From Bacteroidota bacterium (GTDB lineage: Bacteria > Bacteroidota > Bacteroidia > Bacteroidales > JAAUTT01), in NCBI GenBank assembly GCA_020048915.1, contig JAIFLU010000119.1, forward strand, positions 1-40,938: DNA of 40,938 nucleotides. Direction: 5' to 3'. Below are positions 23,057 to 30,675 of this stretch, in pieces. Made by a program: the position numbers and the translations under genes. The stretch's first letter is position 1. The number at the start of each line of letters is the position of its first letter. The notes beneath the pieces are model-generated. The model was not told the origin of the DNA and did no database searches. It saw only the letters and a program-made list of their open reading frames with translations.

Positions 23057-25696
23057 TCACCCCTTCCCTATCCTGTTTTTTAAAACTTTATAATCGGTTT
23101 TGCCGGTTCCCAATAATGGAATTTCGTCGACCTGAATTACCTGATGAATCTTTACCAGGTTTGGAAAACCTGAATATCGAAGGAATGCATTAGCTTCAGC
23201 ATGATCAAGCGCAATGGTCGTAAAAAGAACAATTTGAGGTGGCTCCAGCTGGTCGTTCCCTTCAACGGCCAAGACCACGGTATCATGATTGCCATATTTT
23301 TCAAGTAACTCATGCTCAATGGCTGGTAAGCTGATCATTTCTCCGGCAATTTTAATAAACCTTTTTAAGCGCCCGGTAATAAACAAATAGCCTTCCTCAT
23401 CCATATATCCCAAATCACCCGTTTTATAATATTTTTTCCCTTCAATTACCACGAATGGACTATCAATATGGGCATCGGAATAACCATTAAAAACACTCAC
23501 CCCTTGCACCATTATCATCCCATCTTTCCCTTGTGGTAATGGCTTGTATGTATTATAATCAACAATCAAATGATCCAGTCCGGGAATAAACTGACCCACA
23601 CTTTTTTGCTTCTGCTTTGCCTGAGGATTAATAGTTATTATCGGCGAACATTCGGTAATTCCATACCCTTCGAGTAGTTGTGCCTCAGAGCCGGCTTTTT
23701 GCTTAAATAATTCAATTACCGAAGGGTGCAGGCTTTCTGCTCCCGAAATAGCAATCCGCACTTCCTTCAAATCATTTCCCGAAGCTACAGAAAGCAACAT
23801 CTTCAGGAAAGTTGGCGTGCCTAATAAAAGATTGGCGCGGGTATGCAATAATATCTTCAAAACCTCGCGACTATCGGTTGGATCGGGGGTATACGCAATT
23901 TTCGCTCCACTAACCAGTGGCATCGCAATTAATACAGTAAACCCAAAACTATGAAAAGGCGGCAGAAAGCTCAGAAAAATATGATCGGTTTGCAAATGAA
24001 TATGGCTAAAACTGGCATGCAGGTTACCCAAAATGTTTTTATGGGTCAATGCAACGGCTTTGGGCAACGATTCGCTTCCTGAAGTAAAAAGAATGACAGC
24101 TACATCGTCGGGCGAGGTAGCAGGAACCTTTTTCATAAGAAACGCCAGTAGCCCAGAGAGTTTTGTCGAAAGCGTCACTTCCCTGACTTTCTGCTCAAAG
24201 AACACACATTTTTCTTTTACCGATGTCGGAAGCAGGTCGGAAACCTTGTCGTAAAATGTCTTAGCAGTTAACACTTTTTTTAGCTGCACATGAGCAATAC
24301 AGTGTTCCATAACTTTTGCCCCCACTGTCCAGTTAAGCATCACCGGAATTTTACCGGCCAGGTAAGTAGCAGCTACCAATAAAGCGGAGCTTTGCAGCGC
24401 AGGGAGCATAATTCCCACATATTTCCCGTCTACTTCCTTTTGAATAATTCTGGAAACGACCATAGCCTTTAACAAAAACTCCTTGCGGGTAGTTGTTCCC
24501 AGCATTTTATCGAATGCAAAAGTCTCTTTCGGAAGTGCCGAAAAAGTTTTCAGGAATTGGCCCGGAATTGTTCCTTCTGCACTAATATCTATCTCGGCAA
24601 CCGGAACGGTAAATTGATTAATAGTGCAGGATTTCAGTATTTCGTTGTCGAGCTTGCGGTTCATAGCCACAAAACAGAGATCGGCAACGGTTTTAATGTC
24701 GTTAATTTCGACATCGGCTGTGCGTTTAAACTCCTTTTCAATGGCTGTAATTAAAACCACCAATCCAAGCGAATCAACATTCAAATCGAGGTGCAGATTT
24801 GTTTCAAGTTTTATCTTATCCTTATCCTGAGCAATTTCTTTGGCCACCAATCCTACTACCTTCTGAAAAACATCTTCGGGAATATCTTCTTCTTTAAATG
24901 AGCGGATGTTTTGAGAATCCTTAACCGAACCTTCAATAATCAAAGGCAGTTGGCGCTTCAAAACAGGCGAATAAAAATAATGTTTCAAAAAAAGCACCTG
25001 CTCCTCCCCTTTCTGGTTATAAAATGATTCGAGATACCCGTTGAATGGCATCTTTCCTAATTGGGCCGTATGAATTGCTTCCTCAGTTATGTCGACAAAT
25101 TCGATACTTATTTTTCTTTTGGGAAGAAAGATCAGTAGGTTTGCAACCAGGTAGAAAAAAGCTTTTAGAAAGCACATCACCACATTGGGCGATTTCCCTA
25201 TCCATGCCCGCGACCACATACTTCCCCAAAGTCCGCTTATACGCACCCCGATAACCTGAACGCCATCCGGAAGATTCGATACCACCGCCCAGGCGCCCTG
25301 CTTGTTGAAAATTTTTTCGTACCCCTGGCCGGCAATCTGACCGGCGGGATATAACAATACATTTTCTCCTTTCTGGAGGGCTGCATCAATAGCCGCAGAG
25401 ATGGACTTTAAAACATTCTGGTCTCGATTAACAACCGACAGATCGCTCACAGGAACGGCACCCATCCATTTAAAAAAAGGCCGTAAAATAAAATTATTGA
25501 AATACATTTCCGAAACTACCGGCACAACCCTGGAGAACCTGTAAATTTGGGTAAACATTATTTGCGGGTCGACAATTGCCTGGTGGTTGGGCAGGAACAA
25601 TTTTGCTTGTTTCCCTTGTAAAAGTTCAGTTCCCCGAAGTTCTACCTTATATCGCAATGAAAGAAAAAATCGAAGAATAATGCTGAGTAGTTTCAT
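23057..25696 (-). CDS. PlsC acyltransferase - ACP - acyl-ACP/CoA ligase fusion
   Basis: An 879-residue three-domain lipid enzyme. Residues 1-230 form a PlsC-type lysophospholipid acyltransferase with the HX4D motif H38-QAIV-D43 and the later PAGQ. Residues about 273-345 form an acyl carrier protein domain with Ser309 in NVDSLG as the phosphopantetheine site. Residues 380-879 form an ANL adenylate-forming ligase: P-loop FTSGSESLPKAV, YGITECSP, TGDLGYMDEEGY, and the hinge lysine region RLKRFIKIAGE. Together they could activate a fatty acid, hold it on the built-in ACP and move it to a lysolipid. E. coli Aas combines PlsC and ligase without an internal ACP. The domain order is read directly; the reaction is inferred. 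Confidence 0.88.
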   Translation of the reverse strand: MKLLSIILRFFLSLRYKVELRGTELLQGKQAKLFLPNHQAIVDPQIMFTQIYRFSRVVPVVSEMYFNNFILRPFFKWMGAVPVSDLSVVNRDQNVLKSISAAIDAALQKGENVLLYPAGQIAGQGYEKIFNKQGAWAVVSNLPDGVQVIGVRISGLWGSMWSRAWIGKSPNVVMCFLKAFFYLVANLLIFLPKRKISIEFVDITEEAIHTAQLGKMPFNGYLESFYNQKGEEQVLFLKHYFYSPVLKRQLPLIIEGSVKDSQNIRSFKEEDIPEDVFQKVVGLVAKEIAQDKDKIKLETNLHLDLNVDSLGLVVLITAIEKEFKRTADVEINDIKTVADLCFVAMNRKLDNEILKSCTINQFTVPVAEIDISAEGTIPGQFLKTFSALPKETFAFDKMLGTTTRKEFLLKAMVVSRIIQKEVDGKYVGIMLPALQSSALLVAATYLAGKIPVMLNWTVGAKVMEHCIAHVQLKKVLTAKTFYDKVSDLLPTSVKEKCVFFEQKVREVTLSTKLSGLLAFLMKKVPATSPDDVAVILFTSGSESLPKAVALTHKNILGNLHASFSHIHLQTDHIFLSFLPPFHSFGFTVLIAMPLVSGAKIAYTPDPTDSREVLKILLHTRANLLLGTPTFLKMLLSVASGNDLKEVRIAISGAESLHPSVIELFKQKAGSEAQLLEGYGITECSPIITINPQAKQKQKSVGQFIPGLDHLIVDYNTYKPLPQGKDGMIMVQGVSVFNGYSDAHIDSPFVVIEGKKYYKTGDLGYMDEEGYLFITGRLKRFIKIAGEMISLPAIEHELLEKYGNHDTVVLAVEGNDQLEPPQIVLFTTIALDHAEANAFLRYSGFPNLVKIHQVIQVDEIPLLGTGKTDYKVLKNRIGKG

Positions 25697-25751
25697 ACTT
25701 ATTTTGTGTCTGCTTTTTAAAAACCAGTTTATACAATTGAATCAATTTTGT

Positions 25752-26522
25752 TTACCCTTCCACCATCACCCCCCTCATAGACAAGGAGCCCAAAGAAACT
25801 TTTTCGCAGAAATACTTAATTTTTGAATTGTTATTTACCATTGCCAAAATATACAACAACGGCAAATAATGCTCATCTGTGGGGATAGCTTTCTGATAAT
25901 TATCGCCCAGCAAGTTATAATTAACAAGCGCATCAAAATCCCGTTTATCAATTTTTGTTTTTACCAACCGATCGAACTCTTCTGCCCAGGGGTGATTAAC
26001 GTTTTGCCAATCGATCAACCGGAGGTTATGCACAATATTGCCGCTACCAACCACTAACACTTTTCGTTTTCGCAACCACTGCAGTTGCTGTGCCAACTGA
26101 AAATGGTCTTCGGGATTTTTTTTCAAATCGAGGCTGAGCTGAAGCACGGGAATATCAGCATCGGGGAACAGATGCATCAATACCGACCAGCAGCCATGAT
26201 CGATTCCCCAGGAATAATCGGGCTTAATTAAATGATTCTCGAAATGCAGGAGTATCTCCTCAGCAAATACCGGATTTCCGGGGGCTGGATATTGTTGCTG
26301 GTAAAGTTCTTCGGGGAAACCGTAAAAATCATGGATGGTTCTCGGTTCATCCATCGCAGTAATAAATGTGCCGTTGGTCTGCCAATGTGCCGAAATACAA
26401 ACGATCACCTCAGGCCTGGGAATTTGAGAGGCCACCAATTTCCACTCTCGGCTAAACTCATTATCTTCGATGGCATTCATGGGGCTCCCATGACCGATGA
26501 ACAATGCAGGGAATAGTTCCAT
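25752..26522 (-). CDS. DODA-type extradiol dioxygenase (YgiD family)
   Basis: A 256-residue class III extradiol ring-cleavage enzyme related to 4,5-DOPA dioxygenase. The metal-binding histidines are visible: His11 in FIGHGSPMNA and His46 in CISAHWQ, with DHGCWSVLMH and the late DEHYLPLLYIL. PRTIHDFYGFPEELY is a strong family signature. In E. coli YgiD opens the DOPA ring; physiological substrates in Bacteroidota are unknown. It is 55 bp downstream of the start of the acyltransferase-ligase gene region on the same strand, and diverges from the gamma-glutamylcyclotransferase gene. Confidence 0.92.
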   Translation of the reverse strand: MELFPALFIGHGSPMNAIEDNEFSREWKLVASQIPRPEVIVCISAHWQTNGTFITAMDEPRTIHDFYGFPEELYQQQYPAPGNPVFAEEILLHFENHLIKPDYSWGIDHGCWSVLMHLFPDADIPVLQLSLDLKKNPEDHFQLAQQLQWLRKRKVLVVGSGNIVHNLRLIDWQNVNHPWAEEFDRLVKTKIDKRDFDALVNYNLLGDNYQKAIPTDEHYLPLLYILAMVNNNSKIKYFCEKVSLGSLSMRGVMVEG

Positions 26523-26598
26523 ATTTGTAAGTTTAGATTGTCCAAAACAGGCGTTGCATAAAAATACAATTATTTTTCCTTACCAGTTGCAAAGTTTA

Positions 26599-26606
26599 TA
26601 GCTTTG
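26599..26606 (+). promoter_or_regulatory. Candidate -7 box before the cyclotransferase gene
   Basis: TAGCTTTG matches TAnnTTTG exactly. It overlaps the first possible TTG start (26604); if this is the promoter, translation must begin at the later TTG at 26631. No -33 box was found. Confidence 0.35.
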
Positions 26607-26996
26607 ATAGTCGGCAAACACTTAAAAATTTTGGACAAGATTCTCCCATTTCTCTTTGTATATGGTACGTTGATGCCCGAAAACGAAAGCCCATTAAAAG
26701 AGTATCTGCAACGGGAAAGCAAAGTTATAGGCAAAGCCTGGGTTACAGGTTACTTAATTGATCTAGGAGGGTACCCCGGGTTGGTTTTGACTGAAAATCC
26801 ATCGCAAAAAGTTCATGGATATCTGCTGCTGCTTAAAAACCCGGAAGAAAATTTAAAAGTATTGGACGATTATGAAGAAATTGACCCATTTCAATTTAAA
26901 AACCCGGAATATAAAAGAATCCGGCAACATGTGAATTGGAATAATACAACGAAAGAGGCTTGGATATATGTACATACTTGCAATGAAGTAATTTAA
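26604..26996 (+). CDS. Gamma-glutamylcyclotransferase-like protein (AIG2 fold)
   Basis: A 121-130 residue protein with the cyclotransferase fold. The substrate-binding loop is FVYGTLMP, followed by VTGYLIDLGGYPGLVL and the catalytic acid region LKVLDDYEEIDP, where the Glu after DDY is the expected base. KEAWIYVH closes the barrel. It may release 5-oxoproline from gamma-glutamyl compounds, but many bacterial members lack a known substrate. There is no ATG before YGTL; the start is TTG at 26604 or TTG at 26631. Confidence 0.8.
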   Translation: MIVGKHLKILDKILPFLFVYGTLMPENESPLKEYLQRESKVIGKAWVTGYLIDLGGYPGLVLTENPSQKVHGYLLLLKNPEENLKVLDDYEEIDPFQFKNPEYKRIRQHVNWNNTTKEAWIYVHTCNEVI

Positions 26997-27090
26997 CCGG
27001 AAATTTTTCTTCGCTAAAAAGAACATATGAAAATAAATCCAAAATTTACCCGTTTAAGATCATTGCCAACCCTTTGAAAACATATAATTT

Positions 27091-27972
27091 ATGAAATTAA
27101 TTCAGGTATTTTGTCTCTGCCTTTTGCCATTAACCTCTTTTTCGCAGGTAATATTAATCGAAGGTAAAGTAATAAACTCCGAAGACTCCTCCTCCATTGC
27201 CTTTGCAACAATTGGTATTGAAAAGAAAAACCACGGAACTGTTGCCAATGAAGAAGGATATTTTACCTATAAATTTAACGCCAATCATGAACTTAGCGTA
27301 ACCGACTCTTTTGTTGTTGGCTGCGTTGGATATTATCCAAAAAAAATAGGACTGAATGATTTTAACACCGGTTTTTACACAGTACATTTAGACCCTAACG
27401 TAACTATAATGAACGAAGTAATTGTAAAACCTTCGTCTTCCTGTAAAAATGTGGAACTAGGCAAGGCAAATCACACCGGGTTAGGTTATTTTGATTATTA
27501 TTCAGCAAAGGAAAAGCATTTTGACGATAAGCTTGGACGTGAACAAGGAGTAATAATTAACTTGAACTCCCAAAAAATATACAGTATCAAACATCTAAAT
27601 ACGTATATAGCTACCACCCAGTTTAAAAAAGTGTTATTCAGAGTTTGTTTTTATAAAGTTTCAAAGGGGAAAATTATCAGCGAAAATATACTAACCCGGG
27701 ATATTCATTGGGAGATTCAAGGAAACAATATTGGCTGGAACACGATCGATTTAAGCAGTTATAATATTATTCTCCATGATGTTGATGAAATTGGAGTTAC
27801 ATTGCAATGGATAAAAAGTGAACCAATAAATGAAAAAAGTAAGTTCTTTAGTATTAAAGCTTCAAATTCCGTAAATAAGAATCATATTTTTCGAGACAAA
27901 AGCAATAGTGACTGGAAAATCAATAATGGTAATATGAGTATCTTTATTACAGCTAAAAGCTGTAATAAATAA
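27091..27972 (+). CDS. Exported CarboxypepD_reg-like protein with unknown C-terminal domain
   Basis: A 293-residue protein with signal peptide (MKLIQVFCLCLLPLTSFSQ). Residues about 22-110 form a carboxypeptidase-regulatory-like sandwich (IEGKVINSEDSSSIAFATIGI, TVANEEGYFTYKF, VGCVGYYPKKI), ending in the TonB-receptor-like link NEVIVKP. A beta-barrel would normally follow, but a soluble beta-rich domain of about 160 residues follows instead (FKKVLFRVCFYKVSKGK, then IGVTLQWIK), resembling a jelly-roll. This arrangement occurs in many Bacteroidota exported proteins of unknown role. The codon use appears more AT-rich than in the GH130 gene next door. Confidence 0.72.
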   Translation: MKLIQVFCLCLLPLTSFSQVILIEGKVINSEDSSSIAFATIGIEKKNHGTVANEEGYFTYKFNANHELSVTDSFVVGCVGYYPKKIGLNDFNTGFYTVHLDPNVTIMNEVIVKPSSSCKNVELGKANHTGLGYFDYYSAKEKHFDDKLGREQGVIINLNSQKIYSIKHLNTYIATTQFKKVLFRVCFYKVSKGKIISENILTRDIHWEIQGNNIGWNTIDLSSYNIILHDVDEIGVTLQWIKSEPINEKSKFFSIKASNSVNKNHIFRDKSNSDWKINNGNMSIFITAKSCNK

Positions 27973-28023
27973 TTGATATATTTATTAAATGGAATTTAAC
28001 CCCCAACATTTTCTTTACACCCC

Positions 28024-29115
28024 TTATTCCTTCACTGCCAATCCTACAAATGAATCGGCAGTACCATAATATAAAAACCATTTCCCTTTGTAAAACACCA
28101 AACCCTCCGAAAAGGTAGTTCCCGCCTGATATTGACCGGTTTTTTCGTGAGGAAGCGTTGGTTTTAAGAGGCAGGTATCGGTACGCTGAAGTAGTTTCTC
28201 AGGATTATTCAGATCGAACAACGCCTGGCCAACCGAATAGGTATCCCTGGGCAAATTAGGGTCGGCATCGTCGTTATGCGAATTTTTACCATTATAAATC
28301 AGCAGAATACCTTTGTCGGTCACCAATGCCGGTGGACCGCACTCCGTTAAACTGCTGTCGAACTTTCCGGGACGGGTAGTCATTACCTTTTTTAATTCCC
28401 CAATTTGATCCAGCAACGGATACCAATCGGTCAAATTGTCGGACCAGGCCAGGTTTACAAATGTTTCGCCCCAATACATCCAATACTTCCCATTTATTTT
28501 TAAAGCAATGGGCCGGTTGTCTTTCATTTTTGTAATAATAGAGGCCGATTTGGAAGGTTTATCTTTAAACTTCCCATCGTAGGCTTTCGCAAAAGCGGGC
28601 CCTTTTTTCTGCCAGTGAAACAAGTCGTTGGATACGGCAATCGATAACCGGGGTACATCGTAATTCCAACTGGTATACGCCATTACATACTGTCCGTTTT
28701 CAGCTTCAACAACGCGCGGATCTTCACATCCACCGGGATAATCGTATTTCTTGAATTCACTTTCGTCAGGGAATAACACCGGTTCCTTAAAACTCTTAAA
28801 ATGAATACCGTCTTCGCTAACCGACAAGCCAATACGAGAAGTTCGTCCTCCTAAAATAGCCTTGGGATTATCCTCGCATCGGGTAAACAGGTATACTTTA
28901 TCGTCTTTCACAATAGCTGCGGGGTTAAAAACATCGGCTTTCATCCACCGAACCATTTCTTTCTTTACCGGACAAAAAAATGTTGCTGTTGAATCGGCCT
29001 GAGCAATCGGATTTTCCCTGGTTTTCACAAACGGTCCCAATACCCAATCTTGCGGATAAATGCTCAGACTTATTAATAACAGGAAGGCAAAAGATAAATA
29101 TGCTACTTTTTTCAT
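28024..29115 (-). CDS. Exported GH130-family beta-mannoside phosphorylase or hydrolase
   Basis: A 363-residue five-bladed propeller enzyme. The GH130 signature GGCEDPRVVEAENGQYVMAYT contains the catalytic Asp of the EDPR motif. Other blades show FNPAAIVKDDKVYLFTRCED, SLTECGPPALVTDKGILLIYNG and the closing LYYGTADSFVGLA. The N-terminus MKKVAYLSFAFLLLISLS is a signal peptide, so ATG at 29115 is preferred over the start 13 codons earlier. Exported GH130 enzymes in Bacteroides are beta-1,2-mannosidases, whereas cytoplasmic ones are phosphorylases, which favours hydrolysis here (inference). There is no SusC/SusD pair in view. Confidence 0.85.
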   Translation of the reverse strand: MKKVAYLSFAFLLLISLSIYPQDWVLGPFVKTRENPIAQADSTATFFCPVKKEMVRWMKADVFNPAAIVKDDKVYLFTRCEDNPKAILGGRTSRIGLSVSEDGIHFKSFKEPVLFPDESEFKKYDYPGGCEDPRVVEAENGQYVMAYTSWNYDVPRLSIAVSNDLFHWQKKGPAFAKAYDGKFKDKPSKSASIITKMKDNRPIALKINGKYWMYWGETFVNLAWSDNLTDWYPLLDQIGELKKVMTTRPGKFDSSLTECGPPALVTDKGILLIYNGKNSHNDDADPNLPRDTYSVGQALFDLNNPEKLLQRTDTCLLKPTLPHEKTGQYQAGTTFSEGLVFYKGKWFLYYGTADSFVGLAVKE

Positions 29116-29285
29116 TGATCTCAAAATAGTTAGTGTCTTCAAATACTGCTGCAAAAATGGCTATTGAACTTATATAAAAGATTGGATTATAATGAATTCG
29201 AAGTGAATACCTCGTAAAATATTTTCAATGAATCATTCGGTTTATTCTACCACTAAGTCCGGTATTACCGACTCCGCAACTAATA

Positions 29286-30542
29286 TCAACCCAAATCCTT
29301 TACCACCATCTGAATAGTTCGCTGATTTTTCTGTTCCAGTAAAAGTACTTTATTAATCATTACCCGATCAATGGTGGCGGTATCGTAATAACGAATGGTA
29401 ACAAGCTCCAAACCGGTTTCGAACGATACTTCAAACTGTTTTTCCAGCTCGGCTTTAAGTTCCTCTATTCGCTCCATGCGGTTGTTTACCAGCGCCATAA
29501 AGCTTACAGCTGAGTTCTGCATCAGATTAATCCTTATCCCATGGCGGGCAAAGGCTTCGAAAATATCGGTAAGATTTGCTTCGGCAATAAACGAAAAATC
29601 GCGCGGCGAAATATGCACCAGCACCTGGTCCATCTTAAATATAAATGACGGAATAAGCGATTCGTATTGAACATCGCCAATTAAAGTCCCCGGATCGTTC
29701 GGGTATACAAACGATTTTACATGAAGCTTAATTCCTTTATTTTGAAGGGGCTTTATAGTTTTGGGGTGAATAACACTTGCTCCGTAATAAGCCAGTTCAA
29801 TAGCATCGAGGTACGAAAGCTGTCCCAACCGAACGGTATTATCGAAATACTTGGGATCGGCATTCAAAACTCCTGGGACATCTTTCCAAATAACCACTTT
29901 TTCGGCATCTAAGATATGGGCCAGAATAGCAGCTGAATAATCGGAACCTTCGCGGCCCAGTGTAACGGTATGGCCCTGATCGTTAAACCCTAAAAACCCT
30001 TGCGTGATAGTAATTTTATCTTTTTTCAGGTTGAAATCTTCCTTTATTAACTTGGTAGAAGTTTCCCAGTCGACCACCCCTTCGCGCCAGGTAGAATCGG
30101 TTTTTAGGCATTTACGAATATCGGCCCAGCGGTTTTTTATTCCACGCTCATTCAAAAATGTACTGATTATTTTAGTCGACAAAACTTCTCCAAACGATAC
30201 AATCTGGTCGTATTCCTGATCATAGCCTCCTTTTTCGGGATTCAGCAGTATCTTTTTGAGTTTTTCGAATTCTCCCGAAATCTCGGCAAAAGCCGGATGC
30301 TTCTCTTGTTGAAACAACTCCTTAAGAATGGTAAAATGATATTCTTTTAACGAACTAAATTCTGCGTCGAACGATTCCTTCTTATATGCCTGATCGTGAA
30401 TTTTCTCCAAACTATTGGTGGTCTTACCAAATGCCGAAACCACAATTACCAGCGGTTCTTTAAACGATTCAACAATATGGGCAAGGTTTAAAATCCCTCC
30501 CGAAGTTTTTACCGAAGCTCCCCCAAACTTAAAAACCAACAT
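29286..30542 (-). CDS. lysC: Aspartate kinase (monofunctional)
   Basis: Phosphorylates aspartate, the first step towards Lys, Met and Thr. The kinase domain begins with FKFGGASVKT and shows the ATP/Asp sites REGSDYSAAILA and IWKDVPGVLNADPK. The last 130 residues are the ACT-type regulatory region (FIAEANLTDIFEAFARHGIRI). Length 418 is typical of the Bacteroidota monofunctional enzyme. The TTG at 30548 is two codons before ATG 30542, which is preferred. It is alone on its strand and diverges from the DUF5686 gene, so no lysine operon is seen. Confidence 0.93.
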   Translation of the reverse strand: MLVFKFGGASVKTSGGILNLAHIVESFKEPLVIVVSAFGKTTNSLEKIHDQAYKKESFDAEFSSLKEYHFTILKELFQQEKHPAFAEISGEFEKLKKILLNPEKGGYDQEYDQIVSFGEVLSTKIISTFLNERGIKNRWADIRKCLKTDSTWREGVVDWETSTKLIKEDFNLKKDKITITQGFLGFNDQGHTVTLGREGSDYSAAILAHILDAEKVVIWKDVPGVLNADPKYFDNTVRLGQLSYLDAIELAYYGASVIHPKTIKPLQNKGIKLHVKSFVYPNDPGTLIGDVQYESLIPSFIFKMDQVLVHISPRDFSFIAEANLTDIFEAFARHGIRINLMQNSAVSFMALVNNRMERIEELKAELEKQFEVSFETGLELVTIRYYDTATIDRVMINKVLLLEQKNQRTIQMVVKDLG

Positions 30543-30566
30543 ATTCAAATATTTTTAATGATTTTT

Positions 30567-30574
30567 CAAATATA
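30567..30574 (-). promoter_or_regulatory. -7 box of the aspartate kinase gene
   Basis: Minus-strand TATATTTG is an exact TAnnTTTG, 24 bases upstream of the ATG at 30542. No -33 TTTG at proper distance. Confidence 0.45.
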
Positions 30575-30675
30575 ATTAACTTGCCGTTGTTATTAAAATG
30601 ATAATTGTTGTTCAATTATTAAATCGCTGTAACAATTTATCCATTAGCTCGTCATAACCAATAAAATTTACCTCC

